Shown here piece after piece: positions 23,565 to 36,337 of a stretch of DNA of 64,000 nucleotides. Both the position numbers and the translations under genes were made by a program. The stretch is from Monodelphis domestica (lineage: Eukaryota; Chordata; Mammalia; Didelphimorphia; Didelphidae). Location: positions 246,262,658 to 246,326,657 of the forward strand of contig NC_077234.1 of assembly GCF_027887165.1 (NCBI RefSeq), read 5' to 3'. How positions within the stretch are numbered: position 1 is the stretch's first letter; each line of letters opens with the position of its first letter. The notes under the pieces are model-generated. The model searched no databases and was not told the DNA's origin. It saw nothing but the letters and a program-made list of their open reading frames with translations.

Positions 23565-25124
23565 CAATCTTGAGCTTTAGAAAAATGGAATAGGATAGGA
23601 AAAAGAGATGCAATAGTAGAAAGTTTGGAAATTTTAAGGACCAAAAAAAAAATCAGAATAAGGCTAGAGTAAGTAACTCGCTTTACCTAGAGTCAGAGCC
23701 ACATTTTACAATAATATCCAAGCAAAAACTAATCATGTAGCAATCATAAGAAGTTGTTTGTCTTAATTGTTGTTTTTAAGAAATTTATATGTATAAAATA
23801 TTTTGGTATTGTGGTGGCATCAGGCATTGTATCAAGGCTACTGATTAAGGCAATGTAGGTGTTTCAATAAGGTGAATAACTTTTTTATTTTAAAATTTTG
23901 GAAGTGCTTTTGGGTAAACATTACTTGAAAATTACTCCCAAATAACCTAGAGCATCCCAAGCCAGTACCAGTAGCCCACAGCATTTCTCATTCTGAATCA
24001 AAATCAGAATTGCATCAGGGTATCAGGATAGTAAGGCACTGTTTGACAGTAACAATCTTACTATATCATTTGGCATTCTAAGAACACTGGGATCTAAGAG
24101 GCAATCGGGAGGAAAAAAGCTGACAGGAGAATGTAAAAAGAATGTAATATTATTCAACTTTAAGAGAAAAAAGAAAGAAAAATGTCAACTGAGTTACTAA
24201 GTTGTTTGAGCCCTGAGGCCAAGCTCTGAATGGCAACTTGAAAAGGTCAGTCCATTTCTTACTTGGTTAAAAACACATTGATTGAAGATTAATCCATCAC
24301 GTTAAGAATAATCATCCTTCCTATAGACAGCTGAAAAAGCTAGAGATGTCCGTAGAACAGAACGTGTTTCTTTTTCAGAGAAACAAATCAAATTTGAGTG
24401 TTTTGAATTTTGACTATGTATATCATATCCTAGCTTTGGCTTTTACTTTCTTGATCAGTTCTTTTTTACTTTTGTCTATAAATTCCCACAGAGAGATTTT
24501 GAATGTTTTTCAAAAAAATTTTAACTGAAAAAAATTTCAAATGTTTGCATGCTTTTTGATTATTTAAATTAGAACTAAAGTGTACCAACAATTAGCATAG
24601 AGTGTGGCAAATAGTAAGGAGTTAATAATTGCTTGTTGATTGACTTAATAAAATTACTAAATCTAATAAATACTTTTATTCCTTTCAAAACATTCAAAAT
24701 ACCCACAAATAAATTGATGAAGAATTCAAATATTATTGCATACTGCAAGTAGGGGGGAGGAGAGAAGACTTTTGTCTTGGAGTGTTGAAGGATAGGTTTA
24801 TTCCAGAATCTTCATTTCAGTAGGACATTTATGCCCTCCACCTCTTTATTTCTCATCTGAATATATTCCTCTAGACTGCTCCCTTAAGCCCCAGAAATCT
24901 TTTCATTCAGCAATATCATTTCATTGTTAGGACGAACAATGTTCTCAGTGTCTTTAATCAATGGGACTCTTCTCTCTCATTGGAGGGTGAACTTCCATTT
25001 AAGGACAAACACCCAAGCTGATCATCTTTTCATTTCCCACTCAGCTGCACTCAGAACTGTTTGGGGTTACTTGTGAGAAATTTTGGTAAAATGTTAGGTA
25101 AGTAGGGGGGGATTGAAATTGCTT
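23565..25124. other. No recognised feature
   Basis: AT-rich, no repeat head or domain recognised. The 60-residue frame at 24346-24528 is hydrophobic in its second half but shows no family signature and is likely chance. Confidence 0.45.
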
Positions 25125-25320
25125 TGTCAGTTGCAAGGGCGTAAGATTTGAAGTGAGGATGGAGGTTCAAATACAACTTTGTCTTTTGCTTGCTGAATGA
25201 CTTTGGCTAACTTTTTATCACTCTGGGCCTGAGTTTTCTCATCCATAAAATGATGGAATCAGAATCAGTGATGTTTATTGTCTCTTTCAGTTTTTAATCT
25301 ATGGAATCTTTTCCCCCTAT
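25125..25320 (+). repeat. MIR-like SINE
   Basis: The order is GGTTCAAATA, then TGAATGACTTTGGCTAAC, GCCTGAGTTTTCTCATCCATAA, AATGATGGAATCAGA: a diverged MIR-type tRNA-SINE core. Confidence 0.7.
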
Positions 25321-28300
25321 CTGTTTAAATGAAGAAGCTGATTGGTGTGATAAAAAGATATTTTTAAAAATTTATAGTTTGAAAAATATAATATCTTGTA
25401 TTTCACAAGGTTATTAATAGTATTTACATTCTACTCCTTTTGTGTTCATATCCACTTTAATGTACTTAGAAAGCCATCACTTCATTTTCCCTTTTCATAA
25501 ATGAAGTGCTCATTGAATATGATGTTGCAAAAAAAGATGGAGAAAATGACATTGAATCACATGATAAGATAAAGATTTCAACAGAGAAATAAGCCCATGA
25601 TGATCAGAACTACAGAAAACATTCTAGCACAAAATTTAATTCAATTTAGTTGAACAGAGATACATTAAATACTTACTGTGTACCAAAGCTATACAGTTAA
25701 GTCCTGATTATTATGAATAATTAGTGCAAATATTGAATGTTCTGAATTGGTTGCATAATTTGGATTCATACTGCATATTTCTGCTCAACTGAATCAATTG
25801 CAATGTTTATATAATCATGAACTTGAATGTTTTGAACTCAAATCCATGGGACCATTTCAAGACCATTTCATTATTCACACTAATCAGGACCTAATGGTGA
25901 TAGAAAGTAACAGGTTGGCAACTGAGATCCAAGTAGAGTAAGAATTAAAAACCAATCCATGACATTGCTTCTGGATGTCCAGATTAAAATGATTCAATGT
26001 ACTTTTTTTTCCTCTGAAGCTCATGGATAAATATAATATGGCTTTCTCTCTATTTCATATGTTTTCACAAGTGTAGGCAGAAATCATAATTATGCCTATG
26101 TAATGATATGGTATGTTTTGACCATGTTTGTTATATGTATTCACATTAGTCTATCTAGATGTAACTCAAAAAGAGGCTTGAAAAATTGACTCAAATCTAG
26201 TCTGCACACTCTTTGATTACTGCTAGGAGAAGACTGAAGCCAGAAAATGGCCACTCTGTTCTTCTTAAGGAGAGGATATATTGGGCTAAGATTATATTAG
26301 TTTGACACCCTCCATAAATACTGTTAGTTGAGGGGAAATAAAGTGGAGATTCATACTTAGTTTAAACAAAAAGGAATACTCTACACCCATGATGGCAAAC
26401 ATATGACACACATGCCAAAAGGAGCATGCAGAGCCCTCTCTATAGTCACTCCTATAGTCTCTTGCCAGAGTTTGTTACTAGAAAGCCAGAGCGACTTGGG
26501 GTGAAGCTGTTTACCTCCCTTCTCTATGCAACTTAACATGTCCTGAAACAGGTGGAATCTTACTTCTTCTATCTCAACATTGGAAGCCTAAAGACCAAGG
26601 TCTTTGTATTTTCTCAAGTTTCCATCTCCTGTTTTTGTATTTTACTCTGGTTGTATGCCATTTCTAGAATGCTCTCCCTTTTCATCTCCACCATAATTAT
26701 GAAAGATAGCTTTCATAATTCCTGACTTCTTCAAGATTCCCACACAAATGGACTCCAGTCAGGGTTTATGCCTCAATATAAAGCTGTGCAGATTGAACAA
26801 ACAACAAACATTTCAAGAAGTTTATTGCTAGCTTAGTACTCAAAAACTACTCAAATGGCCTAGCTCCACTCAAAAGGAAAAAAAGAAAAGCAATTAAAGA
26901 AAATTAGCTCCCTAATTCATGTTGAAATTGGGCTATACAGAGTTTTCTCTACTATATAAAGATCTTCCCAATGGGATTTGGAGTCTAGGATTCATCCCTC
27001 TTCTTTTGAGATGAAAAGTCATACTAAGCTAGTTTGATGCCTACAGATCATTCTGGTTCTCTTCTGATCTGAACACATGCTTACCAACCTATTTTTAATA
27101 AATATACAATTCCTTCAGAAAAGAAAAAATGAAGTTTCCCATTTCAGAAAAGCTGAATCCTTATCTCAACTCCAGAAGTATAGCACTCTCTCCAATCAGA
27201 GATGAGAAATATGGAGTTAACAGAGGTCACTCATATACCATCAGATGAGAAACCCTCTAGTTTGAATGAAGATTCTTCCATAATTCCTAAGCATATTAAA
27301 CACTTCGTTGACCAAAATTTCCAAATGTCCTTTCAACCACTTACCACCAGATAGCTCTAACAAAAGAATATTGATGTGGAAGCTATAGGAAAAACAAGTA
27401 TAGTTTTTACTTCATTCTTTTTGAGGAATAAAGTAAAAATTGTAAGTTAAGCTCTTACATAATAATTGTCCTACCAAGTAAACATCCAGAGGTTTTACTG
27501 GCTATTCCATGAGTCCTCCTTACAGCTTTAGCTGGCATGAGCCCAGAAGGTTCATCAAAAAGACCCCTTCTTCTTGAACATTACTGAAGTACTGGCTATA
27601 TTATCTGGACTAGACTCTGATGGCCAAATTCCTGGGACTCATGCTACCAACTGAAATTGGACACTCCACTTCCTACTCCCTAAAACAGAAAAGAATGGCT
27701 AAGGACCAAGAAGTTTTTATCTTATTACATGATTTCTTACTGGAAGCACCAAACTTCTGTTGTATCCAATGAAGTAAATACGGTGCTGAAACTGATTCAG
27801 GCTCTCTTTAAGTTCTAGCTATTTAGCTAACCAAAAATTTAAGCACATAACTAGTTAAAATGGAATCATGCATATTATGAATAGAAATGTTTTATAATTT
27901 CATCTCTTCAAGACACTTGCCTCGAATGTTATCTTAATTCTACAGGAATCCATCTTCCCAGATCCACCATATGGAGAGGTTTCACCAGATGAGCAAGTTG
28001 ATGAGAATCTTCTCACATACCAGATACTTGTATAGAGAAGGAAACTGAAATTTAAAAGAAATTTAAATTAAATTAAAAGAAATGTATTCAAGTTTAAAAA
28101 TATATCTAATAAATTTCAGAAGGCAAGATTCAAATGTTTATTAATAATTATAAATCCAAAATTTTATCCAATAAACTATAGTGCCTCTTATAAATGCTTG
28201 CTAATCATATTTTTCCTCTAGAAAAATAATATGAGGTGAGGTAGGGTGGAAAAGAAAGTAGACTGATATATTTAAGGAGATTGTAGGTAAAGACTCCAAA

Positions 28301-29329
28301 TGCTTGGAATAGATGATATTTAAGTTATTTTCCAACCTGAACATTCTATTATTTCAGACATTTAGTTAATCTTTAGATTTAAAGTCTATAATGAAATAAT
28401 ATCATCTTAAAGTATTATATTTACCAGGAGATGAAATTTATTCCCTGGAGGAAAGAAAAATATCAAGATTAGCCAAGACAAATTACAATGACATTTAATA
28501 AAATTTGTTCAATAAAACACACATTTGAAGGTATTTTTAACTATTATATGACTTGAACCTATTGCTTTAAAAAGGTATGGATAAGATAAAAATTTTATAC
28601 TATAACAACTACAGTTTTTAGTGTTTGTGGCAATAGAAAGGAATAAAGAAAATTAATATTTTGGTTCCAGTAATGTACTTATTGAATTACAAAAAAGGAC
28701 TTAAGGGCAAATCTCATTAGACTGTCAGAGTTGTATGTATATCCTAAAGAAAAAATTAATGTCCCAAAGATACCAGGATTAAATATAAAGAGGAAAATTG
28801 GTTCATAAGCAAATTCCCTAAATTTGAACTCATTGAGGAGAGCTGAAACTTAAAGCTTACTTAATGAGAATTCTTAATCATGGAAACTAATTGGTTAATA
28901 GGTTGACTCTTTTAAGAATGGACAATATAAAAATAGTAACATGAAAGTTATAATGATGTTGGCAGCTGTGGTTTATTTAATTAAAATCTTACTCTAGGTA
29001 AGAGAGATTTAACAAAGTTAGAAAGTCAAAGACTGTCCATTTGAAAATAAAACTAAATAGTTTGGGATAGTTTCATGACCAATGGGGCTAGCCAGTAAAT
29101 AAAAAATAAACTGATGAAATTACTATATTTTTTAAACCACTGAAATAGAGAGGCTTAGTCAGCAAATATTAATGACCATGATGATCCTTCAGTGACTTTT
29201 TCCCCTTAAATTTGGTTTTTAAAACATTTCCCTATACTTACATTTTTCCTACATCAACTTTTACTTATTTTTTTAATGTGACTGGATCAAGAACATGGTA
29301 AAGAGACAGCAATTGCTTAATTTCCAGAG
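25321..29329. other. Mostly unclassified; candidate DNA-transposon and MIR traces
   Basis: About 26390-26540 (CATGATGGCAAACATATGAC, ACACATGCCAAAAGGAGC, AGAGCCCTCTC) resembles a hAT-type non-autonomous repeat I have seen in marsupial sequence. About 28290-28360 (ATTTAAGTTATTTTCCAACC) looks like a MIR 3' tail. Elsewhere, nothing recognised. Confidence 0.35.
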
Positions 29330-29490
29330 AGTCTAATAGAATGCAAGCTTCTTGACTGCAGAAATTATTTCTTTGTTGTTGTTAGCATTGTTAGTGTCTT
29401 TCTCTCTTTGTATCCTAAGTGATTAACAGTTCCTTGCACACAGAAGACACTTAATAAATGCTTATTAAATTAAATTGAATTGTTTGTTGA
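29330..29490 (+). repeat. L2 LINE 3' tail
   Basis: GCAAGCTTCTTGACTGCAGA, then CAGTTCCTTGCACACAGAAG and ACACTTAATAAATGCTTATT: an L2 3' end. Confidence 0.75.
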
Positions 29491-29689
29491 ACTGAATAAT
29501 TATTCTGCTTAATTTGATTAACATCTGTTCTCAATTTTATATCTCAATAATTTAAATTGCAGCCATTCACTTAATTCGTATATTAATATATTATTTTTGA
29601 GCATGGAACTTTGACTAATTTGATTTACATTTAAAAAAAAGAAATGTATTAGTTTGAGAGCAGAATTGTTGAGACAAGCAGAGACTTCT

Positions 29690-29800
29690 AATTTGTTTTA
29701 TCATCAGTAAATATTTATATAATGTAATTAGACAAGATGATCTCTCAGGTTCCTTCTAGTTCTGATAATCTATGATTCTATGTAGCACTTGGGAACCTAC
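29690..29800 (+). repeat. MIR-like SINE tail
   Basis: GATGATCTCTCAGGTTCCTT, CTAGTTCTGATAATCTATGA, TTCTATG is the usual end of a MIR. Confidence 0.65.
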
Positions 29801-31681
29801 ATTGCATTGCTTAGGTGACTATCTTCACTGAAGATAAATCACTTAAATAGTAAAACAAGATATGATCTGAATACACAAATTTGTTTGGCTTAATTGAGTA
29901 GTTTTTTTTAATGTTTAATTTAGCTAAAAATAGAGAATTTTGACTACATGTTTCTGAGATACTGGTTCAATTGAATTATTTATTTTCAAACTTGTTTAGT
30001 CTCAAACAGATAATCCTAGCCACAAACAAAGGAGCAATTATAAGTGGATATCTTGAAGAAGAACAAAATATAATAAGTGTATAATAGGCTCTTTCAAAGA
30101 TTTGCCATGAATTTATCCTCAAATAATCAACTTACATTAAATAAATCTCTCCATATTTAGAATCAGTAAATACAGTCAAGGAGGAAATACTGGTAGCCTT
30201 TCCTGCTAGGTATAAACTACAACAGTTTATTAGATCCATTGTCATCCCTTTCAAGCATCCTCAATGGAGCAATAAGACATGGAATTAAGAGACTTTTCCT
30301 GATGACATCCCAAGAATAACACATATCCTCACCTTATCTGTGACAATCCAAAGTATATCATCCTAAAAAGACACAAAGGAAAAACCAGAAAAATGAAGAA
30401 TGCCTATTTTATATAATGAAGTTAGGTAGCTCATTAAATCAATCCATCAGTTTGTAAATATTTGACAGACCCTGCAGTTAGACTCAGAAAATAATGGGAG
30501 AAAGAGGATTTGTGCTTCATTTGATGATCCCAGTTTCCTTTCATATAGAAAAATTCATATTTTATTACCATTATTTTAGTGATTAGATAACGTTGTTAAA
30601 TACCAAAAGTTATGAAGACACAAAGCTATGCGTTAACAAAAAAGAAATGAGTAGACTTTTACACTTAGCATGTGTTCTCTTCAAAATTGTATCAATAATG
30701 ATTTATAAGTAAGAAATGACATAAATATATCAACCAGGAAGTTTATAATCAGTGAAGTACATGTTGCAAAGGTGAGGGACAAAATAATGAAGAGATTAAG
30801 GTGCTAATCACTGAATCTTATCAGGTCTATTAGGAATACTTCTAGAAAACATTTGATGGATACTATGTAGGAGATTTCTGGGAGGAAAATAACAGAAACT
30901 GTAATGCTAACTGCATTGATGGAAGTTGTTTCAGTGAGGTCACAGATCCATTCAAGTACTGAAGTATCACTTATATGAGAAGAATAGTGATAAGATTAAA
31001 ACTACTTGGAGACTAACTAATGGGCTGGGGGGTGGGAGGAAGACTGTCAGCCACATGTGGCTGACTATTCCCTTAACAAGTTCTATCTGTGAATTCCCTG
31101 GAAAAAAATCCCCTCCTTCCTCTTGTGTCTCAAATTTTAGTGATGTCCCTTTAGGGATATCCCTTTCCAAAGCTCCTCCAATTGGAGGACTCTGACCTCA
31201 CTTCTAGGCAAGAGGTAGGTTTTCTAGACACCAGGGAGTCATATGGAGAAAGATCCAAAGGTCCTCCAGATGCCAGGAGTCATGAGACCTTTAGGATGGA
31301 AATAGAGTGCACCTGTTCACTACTAACTTTCCTTTGTCCCACTATCTTAAATAATTTGTTGACAGATAAGCAACAGGCTTTGTCTGTTCTTGATTCAATC
31401 AGAGGATAGGGTGAGTTTCAAAATAATTCAGTGAGAGAGTAAATTCAGATTTAATATCAAAACTCTCCCTTTTTAAAATTCAAAGTTAATCTTGGGGTAG
31501 CAAAAAAGCAAAGAAGGGTAGTATCAATTTTCACAATTATGAAAAAAGAATAATAACCTAAGACTAAATCTCAGGTTGCAGGTTATATATCACAAAATAT
31601 CAGTGCTGTTGGTTATATTGGTAGCCTTCTAGTTCAATATTTCCTCATAAAAGAATCCATTTTACAAAAACATGACCCAGG
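29801..31681. other. No recognised feature
   Basis: AT-rich. The frames at 30967-31170 (minus) and 31182-31409 (plus) have no recognised domain. A short palindrome, GCCACATGTGGC (31051-31062), is noted. Confidence 0.4.
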
Positions 31682-34600
31682 AGACAAGATGATGGAGTAT
31701 AATAGGCTGGGACCTAGCTGAACTCTCCCAACATTCCCTTACAAACAACTTTAAAATAGCACCTTAAATCAAATTGCAGAGTGTCAGAGAGAACAAAAGT
31801 TCAGAGTGGACACATTTTTCCAGTCTAAGGTGAATTAAGAAGTCTGCAGAGAGATATACGACTGGAGCTCAGCAGGACAACCAACCCTGGAGATAGTTGG
31901 AACAACAGCAGCAGAAACTCTTAGCTTACAGAAGGTAATGGTGTCAGACAACTGGTCAGAAAGAAATTAAAGGGACTCTTTGAGAGTATTTGTTGCAGCT
32001 GGCACTGATTTGCAACTCTACTGTCCATAACTAGTTCTAGGTTGCAGTTCCAAGATGAGGAGGAGTCCTTGTGGTTGGTCACAAGGGATCAGAGACCTTG
32101 ATCACATCTCCAGAACAAAGAAAAGAGTTACTACTTGTGGCCATAGAAGAGCAAAGGAAATAGTCTTGGGCCAAAAAGAACACTATTACTTCTGGTGGCA
32201 GGAGAGTAAGGACACTTCATGGGTAAACACCAAAGCACAGACTAGAAGAGCTATGACCACTACAAAACAATAACAACAAGTTAGAAACAATGGAAACTTG
32301 AAAACCTTCAGAAATAGCTTTTAAACTAGAGTCTGATATAGTTTAAAACTTGGCACAGTACCTCCCCACCCCAAGGTGAACAGAGCCCAACTTTAACAAA
32401 AGGTCAGAGTTAAGAAATAAGTTGGCAAAATAAGCAGACAACCAGTAAAAGTACTTGAATATGAAAATCTGCTATAGTAATAAGGAATACTAAGACAACA
32501 ATGTGTAAAGAGATATAAGCAAAGTCTCAAAGGAAAATGCCAATTGGACCAAAAGCCAAAAGAATCCTTGGAAAGGTTGAGTGAAATGAGAGTAATGTAA
32601 GAAAACAATTAAAAGAGAATTAACAGGTTGCTTACAAGAAAAAGGCACAAAAATCCAGAAAATATAACACCTTAAAAACAGAATTGGGCTAATAGTAAAA
32701 GAGCAACCATGATTCACTGAAGAAAAAACTCCGTACAAAGCAAGATGGACCAAATGGAAAATTAAGCACAAAAAAATCGCTAAAGAAAATAACTTTTTAA
32801 AAATTAGAATTGAGGAAGTGAAAGGTAAAGACCCTGTGAGACAAAAGAATGAAAAAGTGGAAGAAAATGTGAAATAATACATTGGAAAATCAACTGACCT
32901 GGGAAATAGATTGAGAGATAATTTTAGAATTATTGGACTACCTAAAAACCATGTTGTTGTTTTTAAAATCTATATATCAGAGTTCAATAAATTGTCAGAG
33001 AAAAATGTTTAATCTTTGAATCAGAGGAATAAATAGACATTGAAAGAATCCATCAAGCATATCCTGGACCCAAAATGAAAACTCCCAAGTATATTATAGC
33101 CAAATGCCAAAATTTGTAGTTCCAGGCAAAAATATTGCAAGATAAAAGAAAAATTTAAATATCATGGAGCCACAGTCACAGTCACACAAGATGTAGCAGT
33201 TTCCATGTTATAGGAGAAAAGGCTTTGGAACATAATATCCCAGAATTCAAGGGAGTTAGGATTATAACCAAGAATAATCTAACCAGAAAAATAGAGTATA
33301 ATCTTTCTAGGGGAAACGGATATTTAACTAAATAGATGATCGCCAAGCATTCCTGATGAAAAGGTCATCTCTGAATAGAAAACATTACATTCAAAAAGAA
33401 GACTTGAGAGAAGCATAAAAAGTAAATATGAAAGAGCATATATAAGGGATTCAGTGAAATTAAAATATTATTTTACTATATGACAAAATGATACATGCAA
33501 CATTGAAAAACTTCATCGATATTAGGGATTTAGAATAAGTCTACATAGAGAGAGGGCATTGGTGTATATTGATTATATTTTAATGATTATTAAAAAAATG
33601 AATGAAGGAATAAGAAAGAGTGATGCTCTGGTAGAAAGAAGAAGGGAGAGGAAGAATGGGGTTAAGTAAAGGTGTATGAGGAAAAGTTTTATAGTGGAAG
33701 GAAAATGGCAGCAGGAAACAATGCTTTTACCTCACTCTCATTAGAATTGGTTCAAAGAGGGAAGAATTATACACACACTTAGCTGAATAAAGAATTCTGT
33801 TTTGAAATCAGGAGGGGAAGGTAATTAGACATATGGGGAGGGTGATGAAAGGGAGAACAGATTAGGAGAGACTGTTATTGGAAGCAAGACAGACTTTTAA
33901 GGGAGTAAAAAATAAAAAGAGAGAAGGGATAAACAGGGAAATGTGATAAAGGGAAACACACAATGATCATGACTATGACTGAAATGAGATAATTCATGAA
34001 ACAGAAGCAGATAGCAGAAAGGATTGAAAACCAGAATCGAGCAATCTGTTGATAAAGGAGACAAGTATAATTCAGAAAGACACACACAAAGCTGAAATAA
34101 AGGTAGCAGTCTATTTTGCTTCAGACAAAGCAAATGCAAAAACAGACCTAATTGAAAGAGATAATCATATTTGCTAAATGGTATCTTAGACAATAAGTAA
34201 TCTTTTTAATGAAGCAATTTTCTCTGATAAAGTGCTTTTATTTAACATATTTAGGAAGCTGAGTCAAATATATAAAAATAAGAGTCCTGCCCATTTGATA
34301 AATGGTCAAAGAATATGAATAAGTAGTTTCCAAATGAAGAAATCAAAGTTATCTATAGTAATACAAAAATGTGCTCTAAACCACTTTTGATTTAAAGAAA
34401 AGCAAATTAAAATATCACCACACACCTATCAAAATGAAAAATCAGAGCAGAGAGGAGAGAATATCAGGATATTATAGAACTGTTGGCAGATTAGTGAATT
34501 TGCCCAAACATTCTGGATAAAATCTCAAACTATATCTAAAAACCTATAAAATTCTGTATACCCTTTGATTCTGCAATGGTGCTATTAGTTTTGTACCCCA

Positions 34601-35155
34601 ATGAGATCAAAGAAAAAGTAAAAGGCCCTAGATGCACAAAGATACCATGTCTTTTTGCATTGGCAAAGAATCAGAAATTGAGAAGATGCTCATTAACTGG
34701 GGAATGACTGAAATCATTTTGGCATATGATTGTGATATAGTACTCTTACGCTAAAGAAATGATGAGTGGGAGGGTTTCAGAAAAAATGGAAAGACATGAA
34801 TTGATAGAAAGTAAAATAAGAAGAAATGGAAGGTTATCATGCACAATAACAACTAAATTGTAATGATGATCAAACATGAAAGACTTGGATATTCTGGTAC
34901 ATATTATTATCTAAAACAATTCCAAAGGATTCATGATGAAAAAAATTCAGAGAGAGAACAGATGAACTCTGAGTGTGAACTGAGGCAAAATTTCTCAATT
35001 CCTTGTTTGTTTGTTTTTTTCAATACGACTAATATAGAAATGTTTTGCATAATTTCTCCTATATAATTGATATCATGGGGTGTTTTTGCCTTTTTAGTGG
35101 GTGAGAGAGGGAGAGAATCTGAAAATCAAAATTTGAAAAAAAAGAATGTTAATAA
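31682..35155 (+). mobile_element. HAL1-like (half-L1) element, plus strand
   Basis: It opens AAGATGATGGAGTATAATAG like an L1 5' end. ORF1-type sequence follows (about 32490-33290; NFRIIGLPKNH near 32920-32955). It then passes through a short stretch like the start of ORF2 (AAATGCAAAAACAGACC near 34133) and jumps to the C-terminal end of ORF2 (from about 34180). It lacks most of the endonuclease and the reverse transcriptase and ends in an A-rich stretch near 35135-35155. That is the half-L1 layout, which relies on L1 for movement. It is decayed, with no intact frame. The composite SMIM1 element sits in its 3' A-rich end. Confidence 0.75.
32480..33290 (+). pseudogene. HAL1-like ORF1 remnant
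   Basis: ORF1-type RNA-binding protein region. The coiled-coil half is only visible as Lys/Glu-rich frames with stops. The RRM start reads NFRIIGLPKNH near 32920-32955, and after it KIDIERIHQAYPGPKMKT is visible in one frame (about 33030-33085). Multiple stops and frameshifts. Confidence 0.6.
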
Positions 35156-35171
35156 TAATAAAATATTTTAA
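35156..35171. other. 16-bp target-site duplication, left copy
   Basis: TAATAAAATATTTTAA, identical to 36338-36353. It frames the L1-SMIM1-L1 composite. Confidence 0.9.
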
Positions 35172-35282
35172 TATTTCCCATTTGAATTAATTTATTTAGT
35201 CAATTTATAACATTATTCCTTGGTTACAATAATCACATTATTTCCCTCCCTTTCCTCCAGCAACCCTTCATGCAGCCAACCA
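35172..35282 (-). repeat. L1 3' UTR end within the composite
   Basis: The minus strand carries GGGAAATAATGTGATTATTG and CCAAGGAATAATGTTATAAA, the same 3' end as copy C at 41210-41300. The boundary with the non-L1 part falls near TTGGCTGC (about 35282). Confidence 0.85.
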
Positions 35283-35289
35283 AATGGTT

Positions 35290-35436
35290 CTCTCCCTTTG
35301 AGGTCCTGCTTTCACTAAGGATGGTGTAGGGGTGGGTAGACACTGCATAGGGACTCTGGGTCCGACTGTAGCCATGAACATAAGTCATCCCTGGGAAGGT
35401 TTCTGAAGGATAAAACTGTCTCCTGGCTTCTCTCAT
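35290..35436 (-). other. Open stretch of unknown origin within the composite
   Basis: A frame begins ATGAGAGAAGCCAGG (35436) and reads through MTYVHGYSRTQSPYAVSTHP (35385-35326) and then TILSESRTSKGEN before entering L1 3' sequence. The block VHGYSR faintly resembles the VHYSR near the N-terminus of human SMIM1. Upstream, CTCTTCTTTCCTGCCCCAG (about 35635-35617) looks like a splice acceptor. I cannot say whether this is a UTR, an exon out of order, or chance. Confidence 0.35.
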
Positions 35437-36096
35437 CTTTCTTGGACTTCTGGCAGTCTGAGGGCAGCCACAGGTCCAAAGGAGAGGTTATCTAGTTGGT
35501 GAGGAGAACCAGGGAGGGAATGAGAGTTGCCATCCTGGGCTTCAATAACCGAGTGTGCTGGGGCTGGAATGTAGCAGGGGAGGGCTGGGTTATGGATGGC
35601 TTGGTCTGGAATTCTATCCTGGGGCAGGAAAGAAGAGATTTGTTTCTGTTGTTAGTGTGTATCTGTTTTTCTGTCAGTCTTTCAGTAAATTAGTCTGTAT
35701 GTTTCTGTGTTGTCCTGCCAGTCTCTGTCCCATCTAAAATGTCTTTGTTTCTGAGTGTATCTAATTGTATATTTGTCTCTTAGCATCTCTGTGTATCCGT
35801 ATCAGAGTATCTGTCTCATCTTTCTAGTCTCTCTCAGGCTTGGTGTATCTGGGTTGCTCTCTCTCTCATCCAGTGTCTGTCTCTGTATTTGTTACAGCGC
35901 ATCCTCTCTTTCTCTGAAAAGAGTCTATGTGTCTATATTTGTCCCTTTGTGTGTATATGTGTGTGTGTGTCTATCTCTATAGGTGTATGGGCCCCCAAGG
36001 GCCAGCCTTGGCCTGATAGTGTTGGCCAGGTAGTAATAGGTCTCTGGGTGGGTGGAGGGTTCCTCGGGAAAGGTGTCCAGAAGGCTCAGACAAGGG

Positions 36097-36264
36097 CTAC
36101 TTGTACTTGTGGATGTAGTACCCAGTGACGTAGCCGATGATGAAGATGACCCAGAATAGAACGATTCTGCCTACCACCTTCATAGCGATGCCCAGCTTCC
36201 CAGTACATAGTTTATTGTAGACCCGCTCACAGCCAGAGCTCTCTGGTGTCGACACATTCGTGTC
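36097..36264 (-). pseudogene. SMIM1: SMIM1 C-terminal fragment (retrocopy)
   Basis: SMIM1 (Vel blood-group antigen) is a small single-pass red-cell membrane protein of 78 residues in humans. This frame gives NVSTPESSGCERVYNKL, then LCTGKLGIAMKVVGRIVLFW, then VIFIIGYVTGYYIHKYK and a stop (36097-36099). From memory, human SMIM1 ends RLCTGKLGIAMKV...GYLTGYYVHKCK. The transmembrane helix is intact. Upstream, an in-frame TGA and the L1 sequence replace the start, so the N-terminal third is missing. The first Met in frame (AMKVVG) would give only 28 residues. It is a fragment within the composite element, not the gene. Confidence 0.88.
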
Positions 36265-36337
36265 AGTTTTTGATCAGTAAGGAAGGGTATTCAGAGGTCT
36301 GAACTTCTGCTGCTTCTAGGCCGCCATCTTCATCAAT
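36265..36337 (-). repeat. L1 5' UTR start within the composite
   Basis: The minus strand reads GATGGCGGCCTAGAAGCAGC, AGAAGTTCAGACCTCTGAAT, ACCCTTCCTTACTGATC. The same segment starts L1 copy C at 45545-45480. L1 5' ends hold an internal promoter, so the SMIM1 part was probably copied from an L1-initiated RNA. Confidence 0.85.

Larger units (their letters stand above)
35172..36337 (-). mobile_element. Composite retroelement: L1 5' end, SMIM1 fragment, L1 3' end
   Basis: Read on the minus strand: 36337-36265 (about 70 bases) matches the L1 5' end, with GATGGCGGCCTAGAAGCAGC and GTTCAGACCTCTGAA, which also occur at the 5' end of L1 copy C (45545-45480). 36264-36097 encodes the C-terminal part of SMIM1. 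36096 to about 35283 is non-L1 sequence. From about 35282 to 35172 it matches the L1 3' end of copy C (GGGAAATAATGTGATTATTG, CCAAGGAATAATG). A perfect 16-bp TSD flanks the whole. It looks like one retrotransposition event of a chimeric RNA. The A tail is short or lost. Confidence 0.85.

Noticed and set aside
24346..24528. 60-residue frame with a hydrophobic end
   Set aside because: Too short, no family signature, no context.
36097..36264. Functional SMIM1 gene
   Set aside because: No start or N-terminal third, an upstream stop and an L1 junction; framed by a TSD.
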